This document shows, one piece after another, positions 8,276 to 17,404 of a DNA stretch of 64,000 nt. Below the pieces are notes generated by a model, which saw only the letters and a list, made by a program, of their open reading frames with translations, was not told the origin of the DNA and ran no database searches. The position numbers and the translations under genes are program-made. Numbering within the stretch: position 1 is the stretch's first letter; each line of letters begins with the position of its first letter. This stretch comes from Saccharomonospora cyanea NA-134 (GTDB lineage: Bacteria; Actinomycetota; Actinomycetes; Mycobacteriales; Pseudonocardiaceae), in the NCBI RefSeq assembly GCF_000244975.1, contig NZ_CM001440.1:5297340-5361339 (forward strand), read 5' to 3'.

Positions 8276-9487
8276 ATGTCGTCCCCAGAACAGTGGACGC
8301 GCCCGCAGTCTGGCGCCGGAACGGCCGCGACAGCGGCGCAACCGTCCCCGGAACAGGTGATAGCGGGTTTGCGAGCGACCACCGAAGGCGGAGCTGAACT
8401 CACCCAGCTCCTCACCCCCGAAGGCGAACGCCTGTCATCGGCGCAGTTCGACCCCTACGTCGCCGACGTCGACGCCGAGGCACTGCGCGGTCTCTACCGC
8501 GACATGGTCCTCGTCCGGCGGGCCGACCGCGAATCCAACGCCATGCAGCGGCAGGGCCAGCTCGGCATCTGGGTCCCGCTCCTCGGCCAGGAAGCCGCCC
8601 AGATCGGCTCCGGCCGCGCCCTGAAGCCGCAGGACATGGCGTTTCCCAGCTACCGCGAACACGGCGTCGCCTACGCCCGCGGTGTCGATTTCAGGGACCT
8701 GCTCGGCATCTTCCGCTGCACCGACCACAGCAGCTGGGACTTCCAGGCGCACCGGTTCCACCCGTACACCATCGTGATCGGCAACCAGGTGCTCAACGCC
8801 GCCGGCTACGCGATGGGGCAGAAGTTCGAGGGCAAGGTCGGTGACGAGCCCGACGCCGAGGCCACCATCTGCTACTTCGGCGACGGTGCCACCAGCCAGG
8901 GTGACGTCCACGAGGGCTTCGTGTGGGCCGCCGTGTACGACGCGCCGCTGGTGTTCTTCTGCCAGAACAACCAGTGGGCGATCTCCGAGCCCACCGAGCG
9001 CCAGTCGCGGCTCCCGCTCTACCAGCGCGCCCGCGGCTACGGCTTCCCCGGCATCCGCGTCGACGGCAACGACGTGCTCGCGTGTCTCGCGGTGACCCGC
9101 TGGGCGCTCGACGAATGCCGCAGGGGAAACGGTCCGGTGCTGATCGAGGCGTTCACCTACCGCATGGACGCCCACACCACCACCGACGACCCGACGCGCT
9201 ACCGGCTCTCGGACGAGTTGGAGGCGTGGAAGCTCAAGGACCCGATCGAGCGCGTGCGCGCACACCTGTCCCGCACCGGAGGCGCCGATCAAGCGTTCTT
9301 CGACGAGGTGCAGGCCGAGGCCGACCGGTTCGCGGCCGAACTGCGCGACCACTGCTTCAACATGCCCGACCCGCCGCCCGAGCGGATCTTCTCCGCCGTC
9401 TACGCGGAGCCGTCACCGCAGTTGGAGGCCCAGCGCGAGGAATACCTGTCCTATCTCTCCGGCTTCGCCGACGGAGGTGATCGTTGA
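8276..9487 (+). CDS. bkdA: Branched-chain 2-oxoacid dehydrogenase E1 alpha
   Basis: A 403-residue thiamine-diphosphate-dependent E1 alpha subunit. With E1 beta it decarboxylates 2-oxo acids from valine, leucine and isoleucine. The ThDP/Mg motif is clear: GDGATSQGDVHEG ending in CQNNQWA (residues about 202-235). The phosphorylation-loop region YRMDAHTTTDDPTRY follows. The start is set by an RBS AAGGAG at 8265-8270, five bases before the ATG; a longer open frame upstream reads as non-coding. A roughly 60-residue N-terminal extension precedes the core. It is the first of three coupled genes. A pyruvate-type complex is possible, but operon architecture and sequence fit the branched-chain type better. 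Confidence 0.9.
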   Translation: MSSPEQWTRPQSGAGTAATAAQPSPEQVIAGLRATTEGGAELTQLLTPEGERLSSAQFDPYVADVDAEALRGLYRDMVLVRRADRESNAMQRQGQLGIWVPLLGQEAAQIGSGRALKPQDMAFPSYREHGVAYARGVDFRDLLGIFRCTDHSSWDFQAHRFHPYTIVIGNQVLNAAGYAMGQKFEGKVGDEPDAEATICYFGDGATSQGDVHEGFVWAAVYDAPLVFFCQNNQWAISEPTERQSRLPLYQRARGYGFPGIRVDGNDVLACLAVTRWALDECRRGNGPVLIEAFTYRMDAHTTTDDPTRYRLSDELEAWKLKDPIERVRAHLSRTGGADQAFFDEVQAEADRFAAELRDHCFNMPDPPPERIFSAVYAEPSPQLEAQREEYLSYLSGFADGGDR

Positions 9488-10539
9488 TGGCCGCGCCCAC
9501 CCAGCCCGTGAAGCCCGCCAAGCCCACGACCACAGACTCCCAGGCGGCCGCGAACGTGCAGAAACTCACCATCGGCAAGGCCCTCAACGCGGGACTCCGT
9601 GCCGCGATGGAGGCCGACGACAAGGTCATCGTGATGGGCGAGGACGTCGGCAAGCTCGGCGGCGTCTTCCGCATCACCGACGGCTTGCAGAAGGACTTCG
9701 GTGAGCACCGCGTGCTCGACACGCCGCTGGCCGAGTCGGGCATCATCGGCACCGCCGTCGGACTCGCCGTGCGCGGGTTCCGGCCGGTGTGTGAGATCCA
9801 GTTCGAGGGCTTCATCTTCCCCGGCTTCGACCAGATCTCCAGCCAGCTCGCGAAACTGCACTACCGCACCCAGGGCGCCATCAAGGTGCCCGTGGTGATC
9901 CGGGTGCCGTTCGGTGGCGGCATCGGCGCGGTGGAGCACCACTCCGAGTCGCCGGAGTCGCTGTTCTCGCACATCCCCGGCCTCAAGGTCGTGTCGTGCT
10001 CCAACCCGGTCGACGCCTACTGGATGATCCAGCAGGCCATCCAGTGCGACGACCCGGTGCTGCTGTTCGAGCCGAAGCGGCTCTACCACTCGGGTGCGCT
10101 CAAGGCGCCGGTCGACCCGTCGGCCACACCGGACCCGCTGTTCGCGTCGCGCACCGTGCGGCAGGGCACGGCGGCCACCCTGGTGGCGTACGGCCCCTCG
10201 GTGCAGGTGTGCCTCGACGCGGCGAACGCGGCCGCGGAGGAAGGCACCTCGTTGGAGGTCATCGACCTGCGCACGCTGTCGCCGCTGGACCTGGAACCGG
10301 TGTTCGAGTCGGTGCGCCGCACCGGCAGGCTCATCGCGGTGAGCGAGGCGTCGGCGGAGTCGTCGCTGACCTCCGAGATCGCCGCCCGCGTGCAGCAGGA
10401 GTGCTTCTACTCGCTGGAGGCACCCGTGCTGCGGGTGACCGGCTTCGACACGCCGTACCCGCCTGCGAAGCTGGAGGAGCACTTCCTGCCGGATCTCGAC
10501 CGGGTGCTCCACGCCGTCGACCGCGCGCTGGACTGGTGA
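9487..10539 (+). CDS. bkdB: Branched-chain 2-oxoacid dehydrogenase E1 beta
   Basis: A 350-residue E1 beta subunit (transketolase-type pyrimidine-binding domain, then the transketolase C-terminal domain). Typical stretches are VIVMGEDVGKLGGVFRIT (residues about 40-57), DTPLAESGIIG, EIQFEGFIFPGFDQI and the C-terminal VIDLRTLSPLD. ATG 9487 overlaps the E1 alpha stop by one base (TGATG) and sits behind GGAGG at 9474-9478; a TTG one codon earlier is less likely. It forms the alpha2-beta2 E1 with the upstream product. Confidence 0.92.
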   Translation: MAAPTQPVKPAKPTTTDSQAAANVQKLTIGKALNAGLRAAMEADDKVIVMGEDVGKLGGVFRITDGLQKDFGEHRVLDTPLAESGIIGTAVGLAVRGFRPVCEIQFEGFIFPGFDQISSQLAKLHYRTQGAIKVPVVIRVPFGGGIGAVEHHSESPESLFSHIPGLKVVSCSNPVDAYWMIQQAIQCDDPVLLFEPKRLYHSGALKAPVDPSATPDPLFASRTVRQGTAATLVAYGPSVQVCLDAANAAAEEGTSLEVIDLRTLSPLDLEPVFESVRRTGRLIAVSEASAESSLTSEIAARVQQECFYSLEAPVLRVTGFDTPYPPAKLEEHFLPDLDRVLHAVDRALDW

Positions 10540-10549
10540 GGAGGAACGC

Positions 10550-11953
10550 ATGCCCGAGTACAAGCAGTTCCCCCTCGCCGACACCGCGGAGGGACTGACC
10601 GAGGCCGAGATCATCGACTGGAAGGTCAAGCCCGGCGACGAGGTGGCCGTCAACCAGGTCGTCGTGGAGATCGAGACGGCGAAGGCGGCCGTCGAGCTGC
10701 CGATCCCGTGGGCCGGTGTGGTCACCGAACTCCTGGTGGAGCCGGGTCAGACCGTGGAGGTGGGCACGCCGATCCTCACGGTGGACGTCGACCCGCACGG
10801 CACGGCGAGCCCGTCGGTGAACGGGTCCGCCCCCGCCGAGGCCGCGTCGAACGAGGCGGCAGGCGAGGAGGAGATGAAGCCGCTCGTCGGTTACGGGTCC
10901 AAGGCGTCGTCGGCCAAGCGCAGGCCGCGCAAGCAGGCCGCGGGATCGCCGAAGCCCACCGCCGAATCCCCCGAACCCGCCGAGGCGGTGCGGGCCGTGC
11001 AGGTGGTCAGGCCGAGGCAGGCTCCCGAAGACGTGCCCGGCACGGCACCCGCCGCGTACGTGCCCCTGGCGAAGCCGCCGGTGCGCAAGCTCGCGAAGGA
11101 ACTCGGTGTCGACCTGCGCACGGTGACGGGGTCGGCGGACGGCGGGATCATCACCCGCGAGGACGTGCGCCGCGCGGCGGAAGGTGTCACCGCGACCGAG
11201 ACTGCCTCGGCAGCACCGGCCGTGTCAGCGCCGGGCGGGTCGTACGACCCGGCCTCCCGCGAACGTCGCGTCCCCATCCGCGGGGTCCGCAAGGCCACCG
11301 CCCAGGCCATGGTGAACAGCGCGTACACCGCGCCGCACGTCACGGAGTTCCTCACCGTCGACGTGACCCCGATGATGGAGTTGCGCGACAAGCTCAGGCG
11401 CACGCCCGAGTTCGCCGACGTCAAGCTGACCCCGCTGGTGTTCGCGGCCAAGGCCGTGTGCCTGGCGGCCAAGCGCACGCCGGACGTCAACGCGGTGTGG
11501 GACGAGAGCGCGGGCGAGATCGTCTACAAGGACTACGTGCACCTCGGTATCGCGGCGGCCACGCCGCGCGGTCTCGTGGTGCCCAAGGTCCGCGACGCCG
11601 ACGCAAAGTCGCTGGTGGAACTCGCGCGCGCCATCGGTGAGCTGACCACCACGGCCCGGGACGGCAGGACACCGCCGGAGGACATGCTGAACGGCACGTT
11701 CACCATCACCAACGTCGGCGTCTTCGGCGTCGACACCGGCACCCCGATCATCAACCCCGGCGAGTCGGCCATCCTGGCGCTCGGGGCGATCAGGGACATG
11801 CCGTGGGTGGTGGACGGCGAACTCGCGGTGCGCAAGGTGATGCAGCTTTCGCTGAGCTTCGACCACCGCGTGATCGACGGGCAGCAGGGCTCGCAGTTCC
11901 TCGCCGACGTGGGCGCGCTGCTGGCCGATCCGGCCGTGGCGATCACGTACTGA
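10550..11953 (+). CDS. bkdC: Dihydrolipoyl acyltransferase (E2) of the branched-chain 2-oxoacid complex
   Basis: A 467-residue E2 core protein. One lipoyl domain at residues 1-85 has the modified lysine in IETAKAAVE (Lys 45). A disordered Ala/Pro/Lys linker follows, then a peripheral-subunit binding domain (KPPVRKLAKELGVDLRTV, about 175-210), then the catalytic acyltransferase domain ending in SFDHRVIDGQQG (catalytic His near 439). RBS GAGGAGGAAC precedes ATG 10550. No E3 (lipoamide dehydrogenase) gene follows, so E3 must come from elsewhere in the genome. The stop codon directly abuts the stop of the convergent gene (11953/11954) with no intergenic base. Confidence 0.93.
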   Translation: MPEYKQFPLADTAEGLTEAEIIDWKVKPGDEVAVNQVVVEIETAKAAVELPIPWAGVVTELLVEPGQTVEVGTPILTVDVDPHGTASPSVNGSAPAEAASNEAAGEEEMKPLVGYGSKASSAKRRPRKQAAGSPKPTAESPEPAEAVRAVQVVRPRQAPEDVPGTAPAAYVPLAKPPVRKLAKELGVDLRTVTGSADGGIITREDVRRAAEGVTATETASAAPAVSAPGGSYDPASRERRVPIRGVRKATAQAMVNSAYTAPHVTEFLTVDVTPMMELRDKLRRTPEFADVKLTPLVFAAKAVCLAAKRTPDVNAVWDESAGEIVYKDYVHLGIAAATPRGLVVPKVRDADAKSLVELARAIGELTTTARDGRTPPEDMLNGTFTITNVGVFGVDTGTPIINPGESAILALGAIRDMPWVVDGELAVRKVMQLSLSFDHRVIDGQQGSQFLADVGALLADPAVAITY

Positions 11954-13504
11954 TCACCCACTGACGCCGTCGCTCCGGTTCGCCGAGACAGTCTCCTCGA
12001 CGAACCGGAGCCCGCGGACGAGTTCGTCGGGGAACACCGTGTTCACCAACCTCACACCGGCGAGACGAACCCACGGGAACAGCGAGAACACCGAGTCCTC
12101 GTCTCTCACGATCTCGACTTCCTCGAACAGACCGCCCCGGATCCTGGCGAGCGTGTGTTCCCACCTCGCCGAGGCCGGACCCCGCATCCTCCTGAAGTCG
12201 ATCCGGCACCTCCGAAGAGTCGAGCGCTCGATGTCCAGGTGGCTGAGGTGGATCGTGCCGAAGGTGGGGTGTTCGTGGGCGAGCTGGAAGTCGAGCGAGC
12301 AGTCCTCGAACTCGCACTGGAGGAACTTGAGCGAGCGTGAACGCAGCAGCGTGTCCTCGAAGTTGACATGCACACCGGAGAACAGGCAATCGGTGAACGT
12401 GAGATCGGCGTTCTGCACGGTCGTCTCCGTGAACTCCAGTTTCTCCCCGGAGAACTCCGCCTCCGCGAACCGGGTGCGGCCGTCCTCCCAGCGGGCGAGG
12501 TGGAAGCTCGTGTAGATCGGCGAGAAGGAGGTGCCTTCGAAGCTGACCTCGCCGGTGAAGGCGGTCGCCCGGAACGACACGAAGGCGCTCGCGAACCGCG
12601 TGTAGGCGAACGACGTTCCCGAGGCCAGCCGCGCGAAGTCGAACGACAGTCGCTGACCGCCGAAGACGACGTCCTCCAGGTTGGCCCGCGTCGCCCGCTC
12701 ACCACCTCCCAGCACCGCGCTCTCGAACGTCGTGAACTCGCTGTCGAAACGGGCTTCCGTCACCGAGAACCCGCCGGTGAAGCGACAGTCCTCGAAGGAG
12801 GTCCGCCGACCGGTGAAGGTGGCGCCGTCCAGAGTGACGTCCCCCGTCGTCGCGAGCCCGGTGAAGTCGGCGTCCACGAAATGCACACCGGAGAGATCGA
12901 TCGACACGTTCGGCCACTCGCCGTCCGCCCGGAGCTTCCTCCTGATCGCCGTCATGGCCGCGTCCCAGACCTGGCCCTCACCGCCGTCCGGCCTGCTGCC
13001 GAGCGAACGCAGGTACCCGCAGACGACGTCGACACAGACCTGCCGGTTGCTCTCCCAGACGTCCGCCAGGCCCGCCATGGCGTAGAGTCCCGCGAGCTTC
13101 ACAGCCGGGCTCTCGTGGGCGAGCTGCTCGGCCGCCGCGCCGAACCGCTCGTTGTAGCTGTGCTCCCGTTCGCGGTCGTCACGAGCCTTGGCCAGCTCGT
13201 GCTCGGCCTCGGTGACCCGTTGCCTGCGGAGGTTGGCCGCGAGCAGCACCACACCGCCGAGCCCGGCCACCACCGCGAGCGCGATCTTGAGCAGTTCCAG
13301 CAGGTCCGCCGTGGTGAACCTCTCGGCCGGTGGCAGCGAGGGCCAGCCGAGCAACCACAACAGACCACCGCCGGTGGCCACGGCCACCACGGTCGCGAGC
13401 GTGAGCCAGCGCAACACCGACCCGAGCAGATCCCGCCGGAACAGCAGGACCACCCACACCAACGCCGCCGAGGCGGCCAGGACGGGACCGAGCCAGCTCC
13501 ACAC
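11954..13504 (-). CDS. Membrane-anchored pentapeptide-type repeat protein
   Basis: A 516-residue protein with three N-terminal transmembrane helices (about residues 5-22, 32-55 and 68-92), a short coiled segment rich in Arg and Glu (LRRQRVTEAEHELAKARDDR) and a helical block (LAGLYAMAGLADVWESNRQ). From about 180 to 490 come degenerate pentapeptide repeats such as TSFEDCRFTGGF, ATFTG, EFSGEKLEFTET and FEDTLLRSRSLKFLQ, expected to fold as a right-handed quadrilateral helix. The block after the TMs matches what is common in actinobacterial pentapeptide membrane proteins of unknown role. The GTG at 13504 follows a TAACCT box by 6 nt with no RBS, which suggests a leaderless mRNA. Function unknown. 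Confidence 0.8.
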   Translation of the reverse strand: MWSWLGPVLAASAALVWVVLLFRRDLLGSVLRWLTLATVVAVATGGGLLWLLGWPSLPPAERFTTADLLELLKIALAVVAGLGGVVLLAANLRRQRVTEAEHELAKARDDREREHSYNERFGAAAEQLAHESPAVKLAGLYAMAGLADVWESNRQVCVDVVCGYLRSLGSRPDGGEGQVWDAAMTAIRRKLRADGEWPNVSIDLSGVHFVDADFTGLATTGDVTLDGATFTGRRTSFEDCRFTGGFSVTEARFDSEFTTFESAVLGGGERATRANLEDVVFGGQRLSFDFARLASGTSFAYTRFASAFVSFRATAFTGEVSFEGTSFSPIYTSFHLARWEDGRTRFAEAEFSGEKLEFTETTVQNADLTFTDCLFSGVHVNFEDTLLRSRSLKFLQCEFEDCSLDFQLAHEHPTFGTIHLSHLDIERSTLRRCRIDFRRMRGPASARWEHTLARIRGGLFEEVEIVRDEDSVFSLFPWVRLAGVRLVNTVFPDELVRGLRFVEETVSANRSDGVSG

Positions 13505-13536
13505 ACCGTGAGGTTAGCGATCCGCGATGTCGCCGG

Positions 13537-13935
13537 TCAGCCGATCAGGGACTCCGCATGCAGGTGGTCGAGCACCAGCCGGCTCGCGGGTGACACGAGT
13601 GAGGCGTCGGCGTGGCCGAGCCAGCGCAACTCCTCGACCTCGTTGCTCGGCGCGAGCGTGCCCTCGTAGTCGGCGGTGTAGCACGTCATGCGCACCACCA
13701 CGTCGGCATCGCGGCCGTGCGCGGGGGCCTCGAAGGTCCCCACGAGCGACGCCGTACCGCGCACGACGGTGACGGAGAGCTCCTCCGCGACCTCACGGAC
13801 CAGCGTGTCGACGTCGGACTCGCCGGGTTCCCGCTTGCCGCCGGGCAGGTAGAAGGTGTCTCTGCCCCGGGAGCGGGCGGCCAGGACGCGGCCACCCTCG
13901 ATCCGGAGCCACGCCACCTTGTCGATACTGCGCAC
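13537..13935 (-). CDS. Nudix hydrolase
   Basis: A 132-residue Nudix-fold pyrophosphohydrolase. The Nudix box is complete: GGKREPGESDVD followed by TLVREVAEELSV (residues about 32-56), with the REVAEEL metal-binding helix intact. The substrate class (nucleoside diphosphate derivatives) cannot be told from the sequence; the short single-domain size resembles MutT-like housecleaning enzymes. GTG 13935 is 6 nt downstream of TAGCCT (13947 back to 13942) with no Shine-Dalgarno, so translation is probably leaderless. It is on the same strand as the pentapeptide gene, 32 bp upstream of it. Confidence 0.9.
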   Translation of the reverse strand: MRSIDKVAWLRIEGGRVLAARSRGRDTFYLPGGKREPGESDVDTLVREVAEELSVTVVRGTASLVGTFEAPAHGRDADVVVRMTCYTADYEGTLAPSNEVEELRWLGHADASLVSPASRLVLDHLHAESLIG

Positions 13936-13995
13936 GAGGGGAGGCTAGAACCACGGCCCGGGAGCAAATCGCCTGCCCCACGCGTTGAACCTGAC

Positions 13996-14478
13996 ATGGC
14001 CGCCATATTCCTGCTCTGGGTGATCGCCGAGATCGCCGCGATCTGGGCTGTCGCGTCGCTCATCGGTTTCCTCGCCACGCTGGGCCTTCTGCTCGCCGGC
14101 GCACTCGTCGGCTCCTGGCTCGCCAGGCGGGAGGGTGGCAAGGCCGCACGGGCGGTGATGGACACGGCGAGAGCGGGCCGGTCACCGCATAACGAGGTCA
14201 CCGACGGCATGCTCGTCGGCCTCGGCGGCCTGTTGATCTTCGTGCCCGGTTTCGTGAGCGACGTCGCGGGCCTTGCATTGCTGCTGCCGCCCACCCGGAC
14301 TCTCGTGCGTCGGGCGTGGCTGAAACGGCTGGAACGCCGCGGCCCGGTGACGCCTCGTGGGTTCGGGGGAGGCCTTCACCGGTCCGGCCGCGTGATCGTC
14401 GTGGACAGCGAGGTCGTCGACACCTCCCGCGACGACCGGCGCGACCCTCCGCAGCGCCCCGTCATCGAATCGGAGTGA
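13996..14478 (+). CDS. FxsA family membrane protein
   Basis: A 160-residue cytoplasmic-membrane protein of the FxsA family, whose E. coli member relieves F-plasmid exclusion of phage T7 when overproduced; its normal role is unknown. The pattern fits: two N-terminal TMs (residues 1-45, FLLWVIAEIAAIWAVASLIG and LLLAGALVGSWLARREGG), a short cytoplasmic loop, and the conserved LVGLGGLLIFVPGFVSD hairpin at about 72-90. A charged disordered C-tail has several Arg-Asp pairs. ATG 13996 was chosen because coding character and the TM start there; the longer open frame upstream overlaps the Nudix gene on the other strand. Confidence 0.88.
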   Translation: MAAIFLLWVIAEIAAIWAVASLIGFLATLGLLLAGALVGSWLARREGGKAARAVMDTARAGRSPHNEVTDGMLVGLGGLLIFVPGFVSDVAGLALLLPPTRTLVRRAWLKRLERRGPVTPRGFGGGLHRSGRVIVVDSEVVDTSRDDRRDPPQRPVIESE

Positions 14479-14551
14479 CCGGCCGGGCAACCCGTGTTCT
14501 CTCCCTGAACGTCCTGCTCAGGTAGGTTTGGCCGGACAACAGGAGGTGCTG

Positions 14552-15217
14552 GTGGCGCAGGACGTACAGCGCTCGCCCGAACGGGCTAAACGACTCCCCC
14601 GAGCGGTCCGGGAGAAGCAGATTCTCGACGCCGCGGTGGAGGTGTTCTCCCGGTACGGCTACCACCTCGCTTCGATGGACGAGATCTCGGACGTCGCGGG
14701 CGTGTCCAAGCCGATGATCTACAGCTACCTCGGCGCGAAGGAGGAGCTGTTCGGCCACTGCGTGCGCCGGGAGTCGAGCCGGTTGCTCGCCGCCGTGCGC
14801 GAGGGCATTCGCGTCGACGTCCCGCCGGACATGCAGCTCTGGCACGGCCTGCGCTCGTTCTACGGCTTCGTGGCCGCCTACCGCGAGTCGTGGATCGTGC
14901 TGCACCGTCACGCCCTCACCGCGGGCGGCCCGTTCGCCGAGGAGATCGTCGCCCTGCGCGGTCGCGCTGTCGCCCTGGTCAGGGACCTCGTGGTGTCGGC
15001 GGGAACGGAGCGGGGACTCGCCTCGCAGGCGGAGTCCTCCGGTGAGGGCATGGCCGCGGCACTGGTCGGGGCGGCCGAGTCGCTGGCGGACTGGTGGCTC
15101 GACCACCCCGACGTACCCGACGGTGTGCTCGCGTCGTGGCTGATGAACCTCACGTGGCTCGGGTTCAACGACCTGGTGGAGGGCGACGTGTGGCGCCCCA
15201 CCGAACAACCGAAGTGA
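14552..15217 (+). CDS. TetR-family transcriptional regulator
   Basis: A 221-residue TetR repressor. The N-terminal DNA-binding domain runs from about residue 20 to 68 (AVREKQILDAAVEVFSRYG and helix-turn-helix SMDEISDVAGVSKPMIYSYL). The C-terminal ligand domain has no clear signature. GTG 14552 is supported by AGGAGG at 14542-14547; a TTG eight codons upstream (14528) is the alternative. A TAGGTT box sits near 14524. Position is informative: M. tuberculosis has a TetR gene (Rv0238) next to htdX-fabG4-fadA2, and here the same neighbours occur 1.3 kb downstream. It may bind the palindrome at 18784-18805, but that is inference. Confidence 0.85.
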   Translation: MAQDVQRSPERAKRLPRAVREKQILDAAVEVFSRYGYHLASMDEISDVAGVSKPMIYSYLGAKEELFGHCVRRESSRLLAAVREGIRVDVPPDMQLWHGLRSFYGFVAAYRESWIVLHRHALTAGGPFAEEIVALRGRAVALVRDLVVSAGTERGLASQAESSGEGMAAALVGAAESLADWWLDHPDVPDGVLASWLMNLTWLGFNDLVEGDVWRPTEQPK

Positions 15218-15226
15218 CGTCCGGCG

Positions 15227-16444
15227 TCAGCGAAGGAACTCGACGTCCGGATGCGCCGGGGACGGCCCGGCGAGCAACCACTGCGGGATGCCGCGCAGGT
15301 GCCGGTCGAAGAACGCCGTCAGGTAGGTGACCTGCGAACGCATGCTCCGCTCACCGTCGACCGTTCCGATGATCCGGGCGGTCAGGGTCGGGTCCACTCC
15401 GAGGTGAGCGGTGAGCTGTGGAAGCAGTACCTGGTGGTCGGTGTAGCTGAAGTGTTCGCCCTCCGGCAGGTGTAGCCGCAACAGCCAGGCGTGGTGGTTG
15501 CGCAGGAACTCCTGCCACGACGGGTCGTTCGCCTCACTGTGGTCTCCGGCGCTCATCAGCAGGAACGGCCGGTCGAGACCCTCCCGGGCGACCGGTGCGA
15601 AGTGCTCCTGGGAGTACGCCATGCTGCCGTCGAGGTTCGCACCCGCGTCGACTCGCCGGTCGTCCAGCATGACCTCACCCGTGGTGAAACCCCCGCCGGA
15701 GTGCCCGAACATGCCCACGCGCGAGAGATCGAGCGCTCGTCCCAGCCCCCGTGGCAGGGGCCGGTCGGCCGCGTCCGGGTTTCCGCCCCGCGCCAGCACC
15801 TCCAGCTGGTCGAGCACGAACCGCACGTCGTCGACACGCGTGTCCATCATGGTTCTCGCGGTGTCCAGCTCCCATTCCCCGAGAACTCCTTCGGCGACCC
15901 GGCCGTCGGGGAACTCCACCGCTGTCGCCTCGTGCGTGTGGTCGATCGCGACCGTCACGTAACCCCGGCTCGTGAGCTCCTCCAACTGCGCGGTGCCCAG
16001 CGAACGCGGCATTTCCGCACCCGGCGAGTAGACGACCACCGGCCGGTCACCACCGAGAGCACGTGCGCCCACACGGGAGTGGGTGTCGAAGGTGTAGTCG
16101 AGTACCTCGGGGTTGATTCCGAGTTGCGCGGCGTCCGACTCGGCCATGGCGCGTGCCGCACCCGGTGTCAGGTACGGCGCGGGCTCGCCCGTACCCCGGA
16201 CAGCCGGGTAGCGCACCGTGGCCATCACCTCCCGGACACTGTCCGGAACCCATGGGTCCACTCGTGAACGGTCCACCAGATGCAGCTCGATCACCCCGAC
16301 CTGGTACGGACCACTGGGGCGTGGCAACTCGTACCGCACCGGGTCGGGAAGCTCCTCGGCCACGGCGGTGGTGGGAGCGATCGTTGCCACGAGTGCCGCC
16401 ACGGCGACACCCACGACGGCGCGCGCCGTCCGCTTTCCTGTCAT
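15227..16444 (-). CDS. Secreted alpha/beta hydrolase (PAF-acetylhydrolase-like)
   Basis: A 405-residue exported hydrolase. Residues 1-30 are a Sec signal peptide (basic start MTGKRTARA, hydrophobic core, AVAEE cleavage region). The nucleophile elbow GHSGGG lies near residue 250. The region VVVYSPGAEMPRSLGTAQLEELTSRGYVTV-type (about 125-160) and the late DHSEANDPSW and EGEHFSYTDH segments resemble platelet-activating-factor acetylhydrolase and dienelactone-hydrolase-type esterases. The substrate (lipid ester or polyester) is unknown. ATG 16444 follows TAGCGT by 7 nt, a leaderless arrangement. It is convergent with the TetR gene, 9 bp apart. Confidence 0.85.
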   Translation of the reverse strand: MTGKRTARAVVGVAVAALVATIAPTTAVAEELPDPVRYELPRPSGPYQVGVIELHLVDRSRVDPWVPDSVREVMATVRYPAVRGTGEPAPYLTPGAARAMAESDAAQLGINPEVLDYTFDTHSRVGARALGGDRPVVVYSPGAEMPRSLGTAQLEELTSRGYVTVAIDHTHEATAVEFPDGRVAEGVLGEWELDTARTMMDTRVDDVRFVLDQLEVLARGGNPDAADRPLPRGLGRALDLSRVGMFGHSGGGFTTGEVMLDDRRVDAGANLDGSMAYSQEHFAPVAREGLDRPFLLMSAGDHSEANDPSWQEFLRNHHAWLLRLHLPEGEHFSYTDHQVLLPQLTAHLGVDPTLTARIIGTVDGERSMRSQVTYLTAFFDRHLRGIPQWLLAGPSPAHPDVEFLR

Positions 16445-16513
16445 ACGGCCGACGCTACGAGGGAGACCACACCGGACACATCAGGGAAATCACCGAACGC
16501 GTCCCGGGTTCCG

Positions 16514-16548
16514 CGGTCACGCGGTCACGCGGTCACGCGGTCACGCGG
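16514..16548. repeat. Tandem 8-bp repeat, four units plus partial
   Basis: Four perfect copies of CGGTCACG run from 16514 to 16545, followed by a partial unit. The stop codon of the MaoC-type gene (complement 16541-16543) lies inside the fourth unit, so the array forms the end of that gene and its 3' flank. It is a short minisatellite prone to replication slippage. Changes in unit number would not alter the protein, because the stop is in the first unit read on the minus strand. Confidence 0.8.
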
Positions 16549-17401
16549 TGATCGTGCCCCGCAGGTGTGGCTTCGGCTTGCGGGCGTGCCACAGCTCGAA
16601 CGACCAGCCGTCCTCGCCCGTGCTCCACGTCGTGAACGCCACCTTCGCGGGCAGGAACACCGGCACCTGGAACCGCACGTCGACGGTGTAGGCGTCCGGC
16701 AGCCTGCCCTCGAACGCGGCCAGGCAGCGGGCCTTCGTCCACATGCCGTGCGCGATGGCCGAGCGGAACCCGAAGGCGCGCGCGGTCAGCCTGTGCAGGT
16801 GGATGGGGTTGCGGTCGCCCGACACCTGCGCGTAGCGGCGACCGACGTCGCCCGGCACCGTCCACACGGCACTCGGTGACGGTGGCGCCAGTTCCGTCCT
16901 CTTCTCCGGCGAGGACCCCGACTCGCCCCCACGCCGCAGGTACGTGCTCACGTCCGTCCACACCGGGGTATCCGTCGCGTCGAGTTCCGGCAGGAGCTCA
17001 CTGACCACGTCGAACTGCGTGCCCTTGTCGTGCGGTCGCAGGTTCTCCGCCCGCACCCGCAGCGTGAACCTCTCGTCGAGACGCACCGGCCGGTGCTGGG
17101 TGATGCGGTTGGCGACGTGCACCATGCCGAGCAGCGGGAACGGGAAGTCCGGCTCCGTCATCAACGCCATCTGGAGCGGGAAGGCGAGGACGTGCGGGTA
17201 GGTGGCGGGCAGCTCGTCGGTCAACCGGAACCCGCACACGTGGTCGTAGGCGGCGAGGTGCGCCGGGTCGACGATGACACCCCCGCGCACGTACTCGGTG
17301 TCCGGAAGCGTGTCGCCCGTGGTTTTGCGCAGGCCCCCGAGTGCCGCCTTCGGATACAGCGTCGCGAGACTCGGCGAGCTGGTCAGTTCCTTCACCGTCA
17401 T
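16541..17401 (-). CDS. htdX: MaoC-like 3-hydroxyacyl-thioester dehydratase HtdX
   Basis: A 286-residue double hotdog-fold dehydratase. The C-terminal hydratase-2 motif is visible as SGDRNPIHLHRLTARAFGF (Asp/His catalytic pair near residues 196-201) with AIAHGMW. The N-terminal hotdog lacks the motif, as usual for two-hotdog enzymes. It should interconvert (R)-3-hydroxyacyl- and 2-enoyl-thioesters. The gene follows fabG4 after a 3-bp gap and is clearly co-transcribed. The order matches Rv0241c-Rv0242c-Rv0243 in M. tuberculosis, the basis for the symbol. The protein ends within the 8-bp repeat array. Confidence 0.9.
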   Translation of the reverse strand: MTVKELTSSPSLATLYPKAALGGLRKTTGDTLPDTEYVRGGVIVDPAHLAAYDHVCGFRLTDELPATYPHVLAFPLQMALMTEPDFPFPLLGMVHVANRITQHRPVRLDERFTLRVRAENLRPHDKGTQFDVVSELLPELDATDTPVWTDVSTYLRRGGESGSSPEKRTELAPPSPSAVWTVPGDVGRRYAQVSGDRNPIHLHRLTARAFGFRSAIAHGMWTKARCLAAFEGRLPDAYTVDVRFQVPVFLPAKVAFTTWSTGEDGWSFELWHARKPKPHLRGTITA

Positions 17402-17404
17402 GTG

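Noticed and set aside
16514-16548. CRISPR-like array
   Set aside because: Units are only 8 bp and directly adjacent, with no spacers and no cas genes.
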